From positions 1-36,989 of the forward strand of contig CAZKJO010000022.1 of the NCBI GenBank assembly GCA_964553105.1: a DNA stretch of 36,989 bases, given 5' to 3'. Below the pieces are notes generated by a model. That model made no database searches. It saw only the letters and a list, made by a program, of their open reading frames with translations, and had not been told where the DNA came from. Position 1 is the first letter of the stretch; every line of letters starts with the position of its first letter. Both the position numbers and the translations under genes were made by a program. The DNA comes from Profundicola sp964553105 (GTDB lineage Bacteria > Bacteroidota > Bacteroidia > Flavobacteriales > Weeksellaceae). Of the stretch, positions 8,236 to 15,590 are shown piece by piece.

Positions 8236-8658
8236 ATGATTAACTTTTTCACAGAGACCGAATTCGAACTACAGGATCAAGATTTTTATCGCGATTGGAT
8301 CTATGCATGTGTCGATAAAGAGCAAGCAAAAATAGGAAATGTAAACCTAATATTTTGTGACGATGAATACCTATTAGAAATTAATAAGAATCACTTGCAA
8401 CACGATTACTATACAGATATCATCACCTTTGATTACTCAGATGAAAATGAAATTAATGGTGATATATTTATTAGTATAGATAGAGTCTCTGATCATTCTT
8501 TTGAATATGACACGACATTCGATAAAGAATTAGCTCGAGTTATGATTCATGGATTTTTACACCTATTGGGTTATAATGACCATACAGAAGAGGAGCAAAA
8601 AATCATGAGACAAAAAGAAGACGAATGCATTGATTTCCTGCTTCAGGAAGAGGAATGA
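8236..8658 (+). CDS. ybeY: Endoribonuclease / rRNA maturation factor YbeY
   Basis: A 140-residue protein of normal YbeY length. The metal-binding motif is HGFLHLLGYNDH at 105-116: H105 and H109 are the first two ligands. The third ligand of the E. coli type (GYDH) falls on D115, with H116 one place later. The substrate-loop block (YYTDIITFDY, 58-67) is also present. YbeY is a metal-dependent RNase acting in 16S rRNA 3'-end maturation and ribosome quality control. The gene stands in front of mnmG on the same strand, separated by about 100 bases that contain a promoter-like element and a parS site. Confidence 0.92.
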   Translation: MINFFTETEFELQDQDFYRDWIYACVDKEQAKIGNVNLIFCDDEYLLEINKNHLQHDYYTDIITFDYSDENEINGDIFISIDRVSDHSFEYDTTFDKELARVMIHGFLHLLGYNDHTEEEQKIMRQKEDECIDFLLQEEE

Positions 8659-8719
8659 TTTTCCAACCAAGTCCTGCTTACCTTAACATCTCTTAAGATA
8701 AATTTCTTTCAAAAAATCA

Positions 8720-8727
8720 TAACTTTG
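8720..8727 (+). promoter_or_regulatory. Candidate -7 promoter element for mnmG
   Basis: TAACTTTG fits TAnnTTTG. It predicts a transcript start near 8733-8735, just at the left edge of the parS palindrome. No convincing -33 element is seen, so confidence is moderate. Confidence 0.45.
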
Positions 8728-8735
8728 CAGCACAA

Positions 8736-8751
8736 TGTTCCACGTGGAACA
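8736..8751. promoter_or_regulatory. parS site 1 (ParB/Spo0J binding palindrome)
   Basis: TGTTCCACGTGGAACA is a perfect 16-bp palindrome (18 bp with the flanking A/T). It has the CACGTG core and the GTT..AAC shoulders of the known parS consensus TGTTNCACGTGAAACA. It sits between the probable mnmG promoter and the mnmG start. ParB bound here nucleates the partition complex in the origin-proximal part of many chromosomes. Confidence 0.85.
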
Positions 8752-8765
8752 TCTAAATGCGATTT

Positions 8766-10634
8766 ATGTTTTTACAAGAATATGATGTTATTGTCGTAGG
8801 TGGTGGACATGCTGGCTGTGAAGCTGCTGCTGCCGCTGCGAATCTTGGTTCTTCAACTTTATTAGTAACTATGAACCTTCAGGTATTAGGGCAAATGTCT
8901 TGCAATCCTGCCATGGGTGGAATTGCAAAAGGACAGATTGTTCGTGAGATTGATGCACTTGGTGGTTACTCTGGCATAATTACCGACCACACGATGATTC
9001 AATTCAAAATGTTGAACCTTTCAAAAGGTCCAGCCATGTGGAGCCCAAGAGCACAATCTGATAGAATGCGATTTTCGGAGAAATGGAGAATCATGCTTGA
9101 AGAAACACTAAATGTAGATTTCTATCAAGACATGGTAACTGGGTTACTGGTTGAAAACAATAAGGTAGTTGGCGTTACAACAAGTTTAGGTTTAGAAATT
9201 AAATGCAAGAGTGTAATATTAACGAATGGTACCTTTTTAAACGGACTAATTCATGTCGGTGACAAACAACTTGGCGGTGGTAGAATGGGCGAAAAAGCTG
9301 CTACAGGAATTACCGAACAACTTGTGAATTTGGGATTCGAATCTGGGAGAATGAAAACAGGAACACCACCAAGAGTGGATGGAAGATCCTTAGATTATTC
9401 TAAAATGATTGTTCAACCAGGAGATGAGAATCCAGAGAAATTCTCTTACTTAAATACACCTAAATTAACTCAACAAAGAGATTGTCATATGACCTATACC
9501 AATCAAGAAGTTCACGATATCTTGAGAGAAGGTTTTGATAGATCTCCTATGTTTAATGGTAGAATTAAAAGCGTAGGTCCGAGATATTGTCCTTCGATCG
9601 AAGACAAGATTAATCGTTTCGCCGAACGAGATAGACACCAAATATTTGTTGAGCCGGAGGGTTGGGATACAGTAGAAATTTACGTGAATGGTTTCTCCAC
9701 ATCATTACCAGAAGATGTTCAAGCAAAAGCTTTAAGAACCATTCCTGGTTTCGAGAAAGCTAAGATTTTCAGACCAGGATATGCCATTGAATATGACTAC
9801 TTCCCTCCTACTCAATTGAAGCATACGCTAGAAACCAAATTGGTAGAAAATCTATACTTTGCTGGTCAAATAAATGGAACCACTGGATATGAAGAAGCAG
9901 CCTGTCAAGGATTAATGGCTGGAATAAATGCGCACCTTAAAAACAATGAAAAAGATCCGCTTATTCTTCAAAGAAATGATGCCTATATAGGTGTATTGAT
10001 TGATGATTTAATCACTAAAGGAACAGAAGAACCATATCGAATGTTTACTTCGAGAGCTGAATTTAGAATACTATTGAGACAAGATAATGCCGATGAAAGA
10101 CTGACTCCTATTTCTCATGCGATTGGTCTTGCCAAAAATGAACGCATGACTAGGCTAGATACGAAACATAAAAGAACCCACGAATTAATAGATTTCATTA
10201 CCAATAATTCTATCTCTCCAGAAGATGTAAATCCTGTGATTAAAGAGAATGGTGGTAAGCCAATTTCTCAAGGAATGAAGATGAATACCATCGTAAAACG
10301 TCCAGAAATTTCATTGGATGATTTAAGAAATGTTCCATCATTTTCTGAATATTTAGAATCAACTGCTGACGATAGGGAAGCATTTGAACAAGCAGAAATT
10401 TTAATTAAATACGAAGGTTATATCAACAAGGAGAAAAACAATGCAGACAAATTAAGCCGATTAGAATATGTGAAAATTCCAGATAATTTTGACTATTCTC
10501 AACTGCATAATATCTCAAAAGAAGCTCAGCAAAAACTAGAAAAAATTCAACCAGCAACCATTGCACAAGCTTCAAGAATTAGTGGAGTTTCTCCTTCTGA
10601 TGTTAGTATTTTATTAATACATTTAGGTAGATAA
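8766..10634 (+). CDS. mnmG: tRNA uridine-5-carboxymethylaminomethyl synthesis enzyme MnmG (GidA)
   Basis: A 622-residue FAD protein (family about 620-630). It has the N-terminal dinucleotide fold motif VVGGGHAGCEAA, the MnmG blocks MSCNPAMGG(I)AKGQIV and KTGTPPRVDGR, a second nucleotide-binding region (LYFAGQINGTTGYEEAAC), and the helical C-terminal MnmE/tRNA-binding domain ending in ASRISGVSPSDVSILLIHL. With MnmE it makes the (carboxymethyl)aminomethyl modification on U34 of several tRNAs. ATG 8766 is chosen because family members start with M-F-x2-(E/K)-YDVIVVG; ATG 8757 is an alternative adding three residues. It is bracketed by two parS sites. The usual follower rsmG is not here. Confidence 0.95.
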   Translation: MFLQEYDVIVVGGGHAGCEAAAAAANLGSSTLLVTMNLQVLGQMSCNPAMGGIAKGQIVREIDALGGYSGIITDHTMIQFKMLNLSKGPAMWSPRAQSDRMRFSEKWRIMLEETLNVDFYQDMVTGLLVENNKVVGVTTSLGLEIKCKSVILTNGTFLNGLIHVGDKQLGGGRMGEKAATGITEQLVNLGFESGRMKTGTPPRVDGRSLDYSKMIVQPGDENPEKFSYLNTPKLTQQRDCHMTYTNQEVHDILREGFDRSPMFNGRIKSVGPRYCPSIEDKINRFAERDRHQIFVEPEGWDTVEIYVNGFSTSLPEDVQAKALRTIPGFEKAKIFRPGYAIEYDYFPPTQLKHTLETKLVENLYFAGQINGTTGYEEAACQGLMAGINAHLKNNEKDPLILQRNDAYIGVLIDDLITKGTEEPYRMFTSRAEFRILLRQDNADERLTPISHAIGLAKNERMTRLDTKHKRTHELIDFITNNSISPEDVNPVIKENGGKPISQGMKMNTIVKRPEISLDDLRNVPSFSEYLESTADDREAFEQAEILIKYEGYINKEKNNADKLSRLEYVKIPDNFDYSQLHNISKEAQQKLEKIQPATIAQASRISGVSPSDVSILLIHLGR

Positions 10635-10650
10635 TTTAAATTTAAATCTA

Positions 10651-11499
10651 TTGTTCCACGTGAAACAACCGAATAAATTCTACCAGGATTATCTGGTTAC
10701 GAATGAAAAATTTCAATTAAAACCAGTAGATAAATACCCTGGATTATTAAAAACTTTTCCATTTCCTCCGAGCGATCAACTCTCTAAATATTACGAGAGC
10801 GAAGATTATATTTCCCATTCTGATGATGCTAAAGGCTTAGTAAATCAACTCTATTATTGGGTTAAAAGTTATAATTTAAAACATAAACATAAGCTCATAA
10901 AAAAGGCAACCCAAGGAACAAAAGTTTTAGATTATGGATGTGGAACTGGAGAATTTGTTGGCTACTTAAATTCACAAAACTTAAATGCCATTGGGTTTGA
11001 ACCAAATCCAGTGGCTTTTAAAATTGCATCTGAAAAAGATGAAAATAACTTCTACTCCAACTCTGAATTTTTAGATAATCAAAAATTTGATGTCATCACA
11101 TTATGGCATGTTTTGGAACATATTCCGAATTTATTCGAAGAATTAGCTCGGCTTAAAAATGCCTTAAACCCAAACGGAAAACTATTCATTGCCGTTCCAA
11201 ATTATGAATCTTTCGATGCTCAATATTATCAAGAATATTGGGCAGCATATGATGTACCTCGCCACCTTTGGCACTTCAATCAAACTTCTTTTTCTAAAAT
11301 TGCTAATGAATTTGGCATGGTTATAGAAAGTATACATCCGATGGTATTTGATTCGTTCTATGCGAGTCTTTTATCAGAGAAATATAAAGGAAGTTCATTA
11401 GGTCTATTAAGAGCTTTTGGGATTGGATTGAGATCTAACTTAAAAGCCATTAAAACTGGGCAATTTTCGTCGTTAATTTATCAATTGAGACTTAAATAA
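10651..11499 (+). CDS. Class I SAM-dependent methyltransferase (Methyltransf_23 type)
   Basis: A 282-residue protein with SAM motif I KVLDYGCGTG (91-100), an acidic loop (GFEPNP), and the post-motif block WHVLEHIPNLFEEL typical of the Methyltransf_23/UbiG-like branch; the substrate is unknown. Upstream of the SAM domain are YYESEDYISHSDDAKG and Trp/Tyr-rich sequence, conserved in related flavobacterial proteins that follow mnmG. The only in-frame starts are TTG 10651 or GTG 10660, both inside the parS palindrome, so the protein begins MFHVKQP or MKQP. The parS site is therefore part of the coding sequence. It is not RsmG, which often follows mnmG elsewhere. Confidence 0.85.
   Translation: MFHVKQPNKFYQDYLVTNEKFQLKPVDKYPGLLKTFPFPPSDQLSKYYESEDYISHSDDAKGLVNQLYYWVKSYNLKHKHKLIKKATQGTKVLDYGCGTGEFVGYLNSQNLNAIGFEPNPVAFKIASEKDENNFYSNSEFLDNQKFDVITLWHVLEHIPNLFEELARLKNALNPNGKLFIAVPNYESFDAQYYQEYWAAYDVPRHLWHFNQTSFSKIANEFGMVIESIHPMVFDSFYASLLSEKYKGSSLGLLRAFGIGLRSNLKAIKTGQFSSLIYQLRLK
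10652..10667. promoter_or_regulatory. parS site 2, overlapping the start of the next gene
   Basis: TGTTCCACGTGAAACA differs from the B. subtilis-type parS TGTTTCACGTGAAACA at one position, which the wider consensus leaves free. It lies 17 bases after the mnmG stop and is read as the first codons of the methyltransferase (F-H-V-K-Q). Confidence 0.88.
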
Positions 11500-11609
11500 T
11501 CGTTTTTAGACGTTTTAAGCGCGTTTCATTTTAAATACATCGAAATACTAAAGAATTTCTTTTTATTTGCTTAAATTTAAAATAAAGAGGTCATTTTAAA
11601 CAAGTAATT

Positions 11610-12083
11610 ATGAAAAAAATAGGAATTTTAACGTTATTCATTGCATTAATGTTTAGCAGCTGTTCTACTACTAAGGTAGAAAGAGAAACTCAAATGTCAT
11701 TCAGAGGAGATTGGACATTAGATCAAATCGTAAGCGATCAAGGAGAAAGTGTGGTTATCACAAGTCTATTCAACCACAGCTCTGTAGAGTGCTTTGAAGG
11801 GAGTTCATGGAACTTTGTAGCCAACAACAACAAAGGATCTTATGTACTAGACGGTGTTGGCTGCCCAACAAATGAAAATGAATTTAAATGGTTCATGGAA
11901 GAGGATGGCGCAGATACCTATTTTATGTTTAAACGAGTTGACGAAAACGTAAAGGCTAAAGATGTAGTTTCTGGATATAAAATGAAGGTGGTATCGGTTG
12001 ATGATTCACAAGCTCATTTGATGCATGAAGTGCCTTTTGAAGGCGGGAAAATGTCTATTCACTATTACTTCAGAAAACAATAA
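11610..12083 (+). CDS. Lipocalin-like lipoprotein
   Basis: A 157-residue protein with signal and lipobox FSSC (lipid Cys18). The mature part (FRGDWTLDQI near residue 31, then SSWNFVANNNKGSYVL and a C-terminal MSIHYYFRK strand) has the GxW start and beta-strand spacing of the lipocalin-like family common in Bacteroidota. It probably forms a small barrel in the periplasm. It is followed after 14 bases by the OmpA-family lipoprotein gene, and the pair shares the terminator at 12813, so they are co-transcribed. The ligand is unknown. Confidence 0.8.
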   Translation: MKKIGILTLFIALMFSSCSTTKVERETQMSFRGDWTLDQIVSDQGESVVITSLFNHSSVECFEGSSWNFVANNNKGSYVLDGVGCPTNENEFKWFMEEDGADTYFMFKRVDENVKAKDVVSGYKMKVVSVDDSQAHLMHEVPFEGGKMSIHYYFRKQ

Positions 12084-12097
12084 AAAAATAAAATAAT

Positions 12098-12787
12098 ATG
12101 AGAAATTTAAATTTTAAAATTCTATCTTTATTTATCGTAATTGGCTTAATGTTAGGTAGTTGCGACACAGTAAAGAATACGAATAAATCACAAAGAGGAG
12201 CAGCTATAGGAGCTGTAGCAGGTGCTGGTTTAGGTGCTTTAATCGGTAAAAACAATAGAGCTTTAGGAGCAATTGTTGGTGGTGCCGTAGGTGGTACTGC
12301 AGGAGCAATTATCGGTAAGAAAATGGATGATCAAGCCAAGAAAATTGAGGAGGTTATGCCAGGTGCAGAAGTTGTAAGGAGCGAAGAAGGTATTCAGGTA
12401 ATTTTAGATGAGAACTCTGAAGTTAGATTTGAGTATAATAAATCAAGCTTAACTGCAAGTGCAAAGGAAAACCTAGACAGAGTGATTGAAATCTTTAATG
12501 AGTATCCATTAACTGACATATTAATTGTTGGTCATACAGATAACGTTGGATCACAAGAGTTCAACCAACCACTTTCGCTTAAAAGGGCTAAATCTGTATC
12601 TGATTATTTAACAGCTAGAGGTATTTCTAGTGATAGAATTGTATATGAAGGAGCTGGTAAATTAGAGCCAAGATACTCTAACGAAACTGCTGAAGGTAGA
12701 GCTGGAAACAGACGTGTAGAGTTTGCGATAACCGCAAATGAGCAAATGATTGAGCAAGCAGAGCAAGAAGCTCAGCAATCAAATTAA
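12098..12787 (+). CDS. OmpA-family peptidoglycan-binding lipoprotein with glycine zipper
   Basis: A 229-residue protein. Lipoprotein signal with lipobox LGSC (Cys22); a glycine-zipper segment (about 34-72: AAIGAVAGAGLGALIGK, then GAIVGGAVGG) that can insert in or cross a membrane; then an OmpA/MotB C-terminal domain (about 105-215) with VGHTDNVG and the block LSLKRAKSVSDYL, plus the closing NRRVEFAI. The OmpA domain binds diaminopimelate in peptidoglycan, so the protein ties the outer membrane to the wall. The tail is Gln/Glu-rich. Second gene of the unit with the lipocalin-like gene. Confidence 0.92.
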   Translation: MRNLNFKILSLFIVIGLMLGSCDTVKNTNKSQRGAAIGAVAGAGLGALIGKNNRALGAIVGGAVGGTAGAIIGKKMDDQAKKIEEVMPGAEVVRSEEGIQVILDENSEVRFEYNKSSLTASAKENLDRVIEIFNEYPLTDILIVGHTDNVGSQEFNQPLSLKRAKSVSDYLTARGISSDRIVYEGAGKLEPRYSNETAEGRAGNRRVEFAITANEQMIEQAEQEAQQSN

Positions 12788-12812
12788 TGCTTTATAAAAC
12801 AGGATAAAATAC

Positions 12813-12842
12813 AAAGGAGCTGAATTTTCAGCTCCTTTTTTT
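12813..12842 (+). terminator. Strong intrinsic terminator of the lipocalin-like/ompA unit
   Basis: AAAGGAGCTGAA and TTCAGCTCCTTT form a perfect 12-bp stem with a minimal loop, followed by a T run to 12842. It lies 26 bases after the ompA-family stop and before the convergent nfu gene. Confidence 0.92.
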
Positions 12843-12869
12843 ATGGAATTAATTTATAAAAATCTCCTT

Positions 12870-13748
12870 TTACCCATTCACAGCTTCTACATGTTCTACC
12901 ACGTTTGGTAACATGTCTTTTAAGATGGTTTCAATACCGTTCTTAAGCGTAATTGTAGAAGATGGACATCCACTACAAGCCCCTTGCAATAACATGGTAG
13001 CCGTCTTAGTTTGCTCATTAAATTCAACCAAAGCAATATTACCACCGTCTTTGGCAACCGCTGGTTGAATATATTCCTTTAAGATACGTTGAATTTCTTT
13101 TTCTGTATCATTATAAAACCTCTGTTCGTGCTTCTCCTCTACCCTAGTTTCAACCGGTACATAATCTGCATCAACAATACTTTCGCCTGATTGTAGATAT
13201 TCTAAGATGAATTGCCTTACTTCTAAAGCTAGAAGTTGCCAATCCGTTTCTTGCGATCTAGTAATTGAAACATAATTCTCTGACAAGAAAACTTCGTCGA
13301 TAAAATCAAAACGATTAAATAAACTTAGTGCCAAAGGAACCTTTACAGCTTCTTCTTTACTTTTCGCCTCAACCATTGCTTTAGATATCGTTTGATTAGA
13401 AACGAACTTCATCACGCGAGGATTAGGAGTCATCTCAGCATATAAGGTATAAGGCTCTTTTTTAATCTCCTTAAGTACAATAGTATCTTTTTCTAGATGC
13501 TCATTCACGATTTCTTTAAGCGACTGGGCAACATGTTCCCATTCCACCATATCAGATTTCTGAATTGCTACAAAATTAGCCGTAATAAAAACTTTCTCTA
13601 CAAACGGAAATTGAAACAATTGCTGAGCTAATTTAGAATTTACTAAATCGCTAGACTTGGTTAATTCAAAACTTCCAGGGGTAATAATCTCGTCGCAAAC
13701 AAATTTTAAAATATGTTTTTGTGACGTTTGCTCTATATAAACTCGCAT
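12870..13748 (-). CDS. NifU/Nfu-family iron-sulfur cluster scaffold with duplicated N-domain
   Basis: A 292-residue protein. Residues about 1-90 and 104-195 are both Nfu N-terminal-type domains: each has a TP/TS-x-x-x-L/V-KFV opening, a 'LAQQLFQFPFVEKVF' or 'LALSLFNRFDFIDEVF' helix, a 'TANFVAIQKS'/'SENYVSITRS' strand and a W-containing helix. Residues about 215-290 form the NifU C-terminal domain with the cluster-binding CxxC (C258, C261 in GACSGCPS). Nfu proteins carry and hand over [4Fe-4S] clusters. Length is typical for flavobacterial Nfu. It is transcribed alone, divergent from the gamma-carbonic anhydrase operon. Confidence 0.9.
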   Translation of the reverse strand: MRVYIEQTSQKHILKFVCDEIITPGSFELTKSSDLVNSKLAQQLFQFPFVEKVFITANFVAIQKSDMVEWEHVAQSLKEIVNEHLEKDTIVLKEIKKEPYTLYAEMTPNPRVMKFVSNQTISKAMVEAKSKEEAVKVPLALSLFNRFDFIDEVFLSENYVSITRSQETDWQLLALEVRQFILEYLQSGESIVDADYVPVETRVEEKHEQRFYNDTEKEIQRILKEYIQPAVAKDGGNIALVEFNEQTKTATMLLQGACSGCPSSTITLKNGIETILKDMLPNVVEHVEAVNG

Positions 13749-13764
13749 ATTTTTATTTAGATTA

Positions 13765-13772
13765 CAAATTTA
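13765..13772 (-). promoter_or_regulatory. Candidate -7 promoter element for the nfu gene
   Basis: On the minus strand the bases read TAAATTTG, a full match to TAnnTTTG, 16 bases upstream of the ATG at 13748. The expected -33 element is not clear. Confidence 0.35.
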
Positions 13773-13813
13773 CTCTAAATTGCCATACTTTTATAATTAG
13801 AAACAGAATTAAC

Positions 13814-14353
13814 ATGGCTTTGATCAAAGAACTACTTAGTAAAAAACCTATTATAGGAAAAGATACGTTTATTGCCGAAACTGCAGTTATAATTGGAAAT
13901 GTAGAAATGGGCGAAGAATGCAGCATTTGGTATAATGCGGTGCTCAGAGGTGATGTCAATGGGATTAGACTGGGAAATCGAGTGAATATTCAAGATAATG
14001 CTATGGTACATTGTACTTATGAGAAATATCCCATCACGCTAGGTAATAATGTATCTGTAGGACATAATGCAATTGTACATGGTTGCACGATTCATGATAA
14101 TGTTTTGATTGGAATGGGGGCTATCGTTATGGATAATTGCGTTGTTGAATCTTATGCTCTTGTAGCTGCCGGTGCAGTTGTAACGCAAGGAACGCACATA
14201 AAAGAAGGAGAATTGTGGGCAGGTGTACCAGCGAAGAAAGTGAAAGATGTTCCACAACATTTACGTGAAGGAGAAATAGAAAGAATTGCCAAAAATTATG
14301 TAAAATATAGTAGTTGGTATAAAGACGAAAATCAAGCGGATGAAAGTATATAA
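13814..14353 (+). CDS. Gamma-class carbonic anhydrase family protein
   Basis: A 179-residue left-handed beta-helix (hexapeptide repeat) protein. It has the gamma-carbonic anhydrase pattern: NAVLRGD (Arg/Asp pair), then the three zinc histidines in MVHCT, VGHNAIVHG, and the C-terminal GVPAKKV. It probably hydrates CO2 or belongs to the PaaY/YrdA-like group; activity cannot be proved from sequence. ATG 13814 gives the normal start MALIKELLSKK; in-frame starts further upstream would add a non-homologous, Tyr/Phe-rich leader. It overlaps the aspartate kinase gene by 14 bases, so the two are translated from one message. Confidence 0.92.
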   Translation: MALIKELLSKKPIIGKDTFIAETAVIIGNVEMGEECSIWYNAVLRGDVNGIRLGNRVNIQDNAMVHCTYEKYPITLGNNVSVGHNAIVHGCTIHDNVLIGMGAIVMDNCVVESYALVAAGAVVTQGTHIKEGELWAGVPAKKVKDVPQHLREGEIERIAKNYVKYSSWYKDENQADESI

Positions 14354-15590
14354 ATTTGGTGGAGCTTCTGTGAAAGATGCCGCTGGCGTAAGGAATGTTT
14401 TAAAGGTATTGCAACAAACTGGTGAAAAACAAACCTTGGTGGTGGTTTCTGCTATGGGCAAGAGTACAAACGCGTTTGAAGAGGTTTTAAACCTATATTT
14501 TAAGGATAAACAACACACTCAAAAGCTCGAAGAGATTAAAGCTTTTCATACTGAAATTGCTCAAGATTTATTAGACCAAAATAATCCTGTCTTCGCTACC
14601 ATAGATGAATATTTTTTTCAAATTGAAGATTTTCTATTAAAAAATAAATCTCCCAATTATGATTATGTTTACGATCAAATCATAAGTTATGGAGAATTAC
14701 TTTCTTCTCAGATTTTAAGTGCTTATTTAAACCAAGAAAATCTGACCAACGATTGGATTGACGTAAGAGATTATATTAAAACCGATAGTTCTTACCGTGA
14801 GGCAAAAGTAGATTGGGAAACCACTTGTGATAATCTGCAAAAATTAAAAAGAGATCAACTTTATATAACCCAAGGTTTTATTGGTTCTAATGAAAATTAT
14901 TTCACAACTACCTTAGGAAGAGAAGGTTCTGATTATTCAGGAGCTATCATAGCCTATTGTCTAAATGCTTTTAGTTTAACGATTTGGAAGGATGTTCCTG
15001 GAGTTTTAAATGCTGATCCACGATATTTTGAGAACGCTTCGCAATTAATGCATATTTCCTATGAGGAGGCTATTGAGTTGGCTTATTATGGCGCTTCGGT
15101 AATTCATCCAAAAACGCTTCAACCTTTGCAGCGAAAACAAATTCCTTTGTTTGTAAAATCATTTGAGCATCCAGAATTGCAGGGGACAGAAATTAAAAAT
15201 GGTCAAGCTTTAGACCCTTATATTCCATGTTTTATTGTTAAGAAAAATCAAACGGCAATTACCATAAGTACACATGATTTTGCTTTTATAGACGAATCTG
15301 TCCTGCGTGATGTTTTCGATATTTTGACAGAAAATCAATTAAAAGTAAACTTAATTCAGATTTCAGCGATTAGCTTATCTTTATGCTTAGAAGATAAATT
15401 TAATACCTTAAAAAAAGCGATTGAGGTAATTAAGAAAAGATTTAAAGTAACTTTGTATCAAGATTGTTCTTTGTATACTATACGTCATGCCGACCAAAAT
15501 AGTTTAAGTTTTATTCCCAATACGGATAGAACTATCATTAAACAAGCTGGCGTAAATACATTACAACTAGTGATAAAACAGGATGAATGA
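14340..15590 (+). CDS. lysC: Aspartate kinase (monofunctional, flavobacterial type)
   Basis: A 416-residue protein. The amino acid kinase domain (about 1-285) begins with VYKFGGASVKDA (canonical KFGGTS, with Ala for Thr) and contains TTLGREGSDYSGA, the nucleotide/aspartate-binding block, and WKDVPGVLNADPR. The C-terminal 120 residues fit weak ACT-type regulatory domains. The enzyme phosphorylates aspartate, the first step to lysine, diaminopimelate, threonine and methionine. Start ATG 14340 is inside the end of the carbonic anhydrase gene, and its stop overlaps the next start by 4 bases (ATGA). Feedback control by lysine or threonine is likely from the family but not readable here. Confidence 0.92.
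   Translation: MKVYKFGGASVKDAAGVRNVLKVLQQTGEKQTLVVVSAMGKSTNAFEEVLNLYFKDKQHTQKLEEIKAFHTEIAQDLLDQNNPVFATIDEYFFQIEDFLLKNKSPNYDYVYDQIISYGELLSSQILSAYLNQENLTNDWIDVRDYIKTDSSYREAKVDWETTCDNLQKLKRDQLYITQGFIGSNENYFTTTLGREGSDYSGAIIAYCLNAFSLTIWKDVPGVLNADPRYFENASQLMHISYEEAIELAYYGASVIHPKTLQPLQRKQIPLFVKSFEHPELQGTEIKNGQALDPYIPCFIVKKNQTAITISTHDFAFIDESVLRDVFDILTENQLKVNLIQISAISLSLCLEDKFNTLKKAIEVIKKRFKVTLYQDCSLYTIRHADQNSLSFIPNTDRTIIKQAGVNTLQLVIKQDE

Noticed and set aside
10651..11499. rsmG (gidB) following mnmG
   Set aside because: The motifs are of the Methyltransf_23 type and the length and N-terminal region do not fit RsmG.
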